Source: Acidobacteriota bacterium
Lineage (GTDB): Bacteria; Acidobacteriota; Terriglobia; UBA7540
Direction of reading: 5' to 3'
Assembly (NCBI GenBank): GCA_902812465.1
Contig: CADDZE010000041.1
Span: 1-33,100, forward strand
DNA: 33,100 nucleotides
A program made the position numbers and the translations under genes. The first letter of the stretch is position 1, and every line of letters begins with the position of its first letter. Below the pieces are notes generated by a model. The model ran no database searches, was not told where the DNA came from, and saw nothing but the letters and a program-made list of their open reading frames with translations. Shown piece after piece: positions 31,366-33,100 of the stretch.

Positions 31366-32580
31366 ATGGCACTTTATCCGCGATATGCGCCGGAGTTCAA
31401 AGTGCTCATCAACGGTGACCCCCTGCCGTCTGCGCTCAAGGCCTCGGTAACCAGCATCAGCTACCAGGATGGTATTGAGGGGGCCGACCGGGTGGAAGTG
31501 ACTTTTGCCAATCCGGACCTTCGCTGGCTCGATCATCCCCTCCTGCAAGTGGATAACAGCTTCAAGCTTTCCATCGGGTACTCCCCTGATCCATTGGAGG
31601 AGGTCTTTGTCGGCGAAATCACCGGCATCGAGCCGGCGTTTCCCGGCAATGGCATGCCGACGATCAAAGTGGCGGCGCAGGACCTTCTGCAACGGCTAAC
31701 GCACGGCAAGGTGGACCGTGCCTTTTACGTGAGCGTCCCTAAAACTGCCAACTTCCCCTTGCCCGATGTGGCGGTGGCCGCCATCGTAAGCGGCACCAAT
31801 CTACTGATTCCTTATCCCGATCCTGTTGGCGGCGCGCTTTCCATCCTGCTCACGGTCGGCACCTACATTGTCGCACCGCAGCTGGCGCAGAAGAGCATTC
31901 GCCGGCAGGAATCGGAAAGTGATTTTGACTTTTTAGCGTCGATCGCCAAACAAAACGGCTGGGAAATGTATATCGACCACACCCTCGAGCCGCGCGGCTA
32001 CGTTCTGCGCTTTCAGTTCCTGGTCCAGGATTATTCGCCCAGCCTCACGCTCAAGTGGGGCCAATCCCTGACGGATTTTACACCGCGGCTCACCACCGTG
32101 GGCGATGTTTTCGGCGTTTCGGCGCGTATCTGGATCTCGGCTATCAAGATGGAGTTCGTCATCGTGGTGGGGTGGGACTTCGACCGCGCCACTATCAACC
32201 TCGCTGTGTACCCGGGTGTCGGTAGACTTGACCAATTGTTGGGCGAAAAGGCTGCCAAGACGATCTCGATCAAACCTAACGGGTTTCCCAATTCGCTCCA
32301 GGCGATCTTGGGCGAACTTTTGCCCCGTCTCAACAACCGGCTGACGGGGTCAGGGAGCACCATCGGTAATCCACAAATCAAAGCCGCGCGCGTGATCAAC
32401 CTCGAAGGGCTCGGCGATCAGTTCGGCGGCTTGTATCGCATCACGCAGGCCACCCATACGCTGGATAGCGGAGGTTACAAAACCAGCTTCCAAGCGCGCA
32501 AGGAAGTCTGGTTCGGCTCCATCCCCGTTCCCAAGAGCCCTTCCGGGCTCCTCCGCCTTCAGGGGCAGAGGGTCGGGTGA
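31366..32580 (+). CDS. Hub protein, phage late control D / gp27-like
   Basis: A 404-residue hub protein related to phage gpD and T4 gp27, the N-terminal half of VgrG/Afp8. The N-terminal beta-domain (FKVLINGDPLP, then VTSISYQDGIEGADRVEVTFANPDLRWLD) and IRRQESESDFDFLASIAKQNGWEMY are diagnostic. The end (GGLYRITQATHTLDSGGYKTSFQARKE) is the usual C-terminal strand. It forms the trimeric ring that joins the tube to the spike. It starts 3 bp after the LysM gene and is followed, 69 bp on, by the spike gene. In Afp/PVC hub and spike are one protein; here they are two. Confidence 0.92.
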   Translation: MALYPRYAPEFKVLINGDPLPSALKASVTSISYQDGIEGADRVEVTFANPDLRWLDHPLLQVDNSFKLSIGYSPDPLEEVFVGEITGIEPAFPGNGMPTIKVAAQDLLQRLTHGKVDRAFYVSVPKTANFPLPDVAVAAIVSGTNLLIPYPDPVGGALSILLTVGTYIVAPQLAQKSIRRQESESDFDFLASIAKQNGWEMYIDHTLEPRGYVLRFQFLVQDYSPSLTLKWGQSLTDFTPRLTTVGDVFGVSARIWISAIKMEFVIVVGWDFDRATINLAVYPGVGRLDQLLGEKAAKTISIKPNGFPNSLQAILGELLPRLNNRLTGSGSTIGNPQIKAARVINLEGLGDQFGGLYRITQATHTLDSGGYKTSFQARKEVWFGSIPVPKSPSGLLRLQGQRVG

Positions 32581-32649
32581 AATCTCGCAAGCGGCTAGCG
32601 CGGGGCGGGCAAGAGGCCTGCCGATTCTTGCGACACAGGACAAGACACT

Positions 32650-33100
32650 ATGGCATCGGGCTTACTGGGTTGGGCCCTCGGTATCGATACACATAAGGCA
32701 GGAAATTATTCCATCGCTCCCGGCGTGGTCATAGATAACACGAACTTCTTGCTCGAGGCTCGGGTGCAGGTTCATATTCCCTCGCTCCCTTCCTTCGATC
32801 CTTGGGCGCGCATGGTTTCGGTAGGAGGTGGGTCGGGCCGAGGATTCATGTGGCTTCCGCAAATTGGTGATGAGGTGCTAGTGGCGTTCAACCAGAACGA
32901 TGAGCGCGACGCCTACATTTTGGGCGGTCTGTGGAACACTATCGACCGGCCTCCGACCACCATTCCGACCGACTTCATGACCAAGCGCATCATCCAGACT
33001 GGCCTCGAGCCGGGCGTGGGCCATACGGTGGAGTTTGACGATGCGTTGCAGTCGGTCAAGATTACGACGAGCACCAAGCAGCAGATCAGCATCGATCCAA
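32650..33100 (+). CDS. Baseplate assembly protein V / spike (gp5-like), partial
   Basis: The first 150 codons of a spike protein, cut by the window end. Sequence such as ARVQVHIPSLPSFDPWARM, GRGFMWLPQIGDEVLVAFNQND and YILGGLWNTIDRPP is the OB-fold of phage gpV/gp5, the part of VgrG that sits on the hub. The following VEFDDALQSVKITTSTKQQI begins the beta-helix spike. It would carry the PAAR-type tip and probably effectors. The ATG at 32650 has no strong ribosome site. Confidence 0.93.
   Translation, partial: MASGLLGWALGIDTHKAGNYSIAPGVVIDNTNFLLEARVQVHIPSLPSFDPWARMVSVGGGSGRGFMWLPQIGDEVLVAFNQNDERDAYILGGLWNTIDRPPTTIPTDFMTKRIIQTGLEPGVGHTVEFDDALQSVKITTSTKQQISIDP

Noticed and set aside
32585-32633. 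TCGCAAG/CTTGCGA inverted repeat before the spike gene
   Set aside because: 7-bp arms with a 35-nt loop in GC-rich DNA are weak, and no known role fits.

Overview
The window is GC-rich, densely coded bacterial DNA, most likely from an Acidobacteriota (Solibacter/Bryobacter-like) genome. This is inferred from the Oar-type TonB receptor tail, the GH42/GH27/ROK carbohydrate genes, the decayed Rhs modules and the short dispersed repeats; no rRNA or tRNA gene is present to settle it. All functions are inferred from protein motifs read by eye.

Layout. (1) 12-2396, minus strand: dnaG primase and a small Cys-rich protein in one transcription unit. (2) 2.4-11.5 kb: a sugar-utilisation region with a GntR/HutC regulator behind a perfect 12-bp operator-like palindrome, a SIS-domain protein, a TonB-receptor stub that has lost its middle, a secreted GH42 beta-galactosidase-like enzyme, a repeat-rich gap, a ROK kinase-like protein, an MFS transporter and a polysaccharide-deacetylase-like protein. 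(3) 11.8-14.4 kb, minus strand: a decayed array of orphan Rhs tips, each followed by a small putative immunity gene; one tip is a lytic-transglycosylase domain broken at a C6 run. (4) 14.6-21.1 kb: a membrane histidine kinase, a TetR regulator with a CPBP protease, rlmN with an overlapping ICMT-like methyltransferase, and a secreted GH27 alpha-galactosidase.

(5) 21.7 kb to the window end: the most notable region, the first part of a contractile injection system (eCIS, Afp/PVC-like) locus. A sigma-54 activator with a degenerate receiver domain comes first. Next is a 312-bp gap holding two matching palindromes (GGGT-N8-ACCC, 93 bp apart) and a -24/-12 sigma-54 promoter candidate. The genes then run in one direction: small winged-helix protein, AAA+ ATPase, DUF4255 cap protein, sheath, tube, tail-assembly protein, a 51-codon DUF6760-like gene in the -1 frame, a 264-aa protein of unknown role, LysM baseplate protein, gpD-like hub and gpV-like spike, which runs off the end. 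Remaining baseplate, tape-measure, fibre and effector genes should lie downstream.

Proposed working: the activator binds the twin palindromes and turns on the whole injection-system operon from one sigma-54 promoter. The tail-assembly protein may be made in short and extended forms by -1 slippage on a G7 run, as in tailed phages. The sugar region and the injection system have no visible functional link. The Rhs tips could be relics of toxin delivery by this or another secretion machine.
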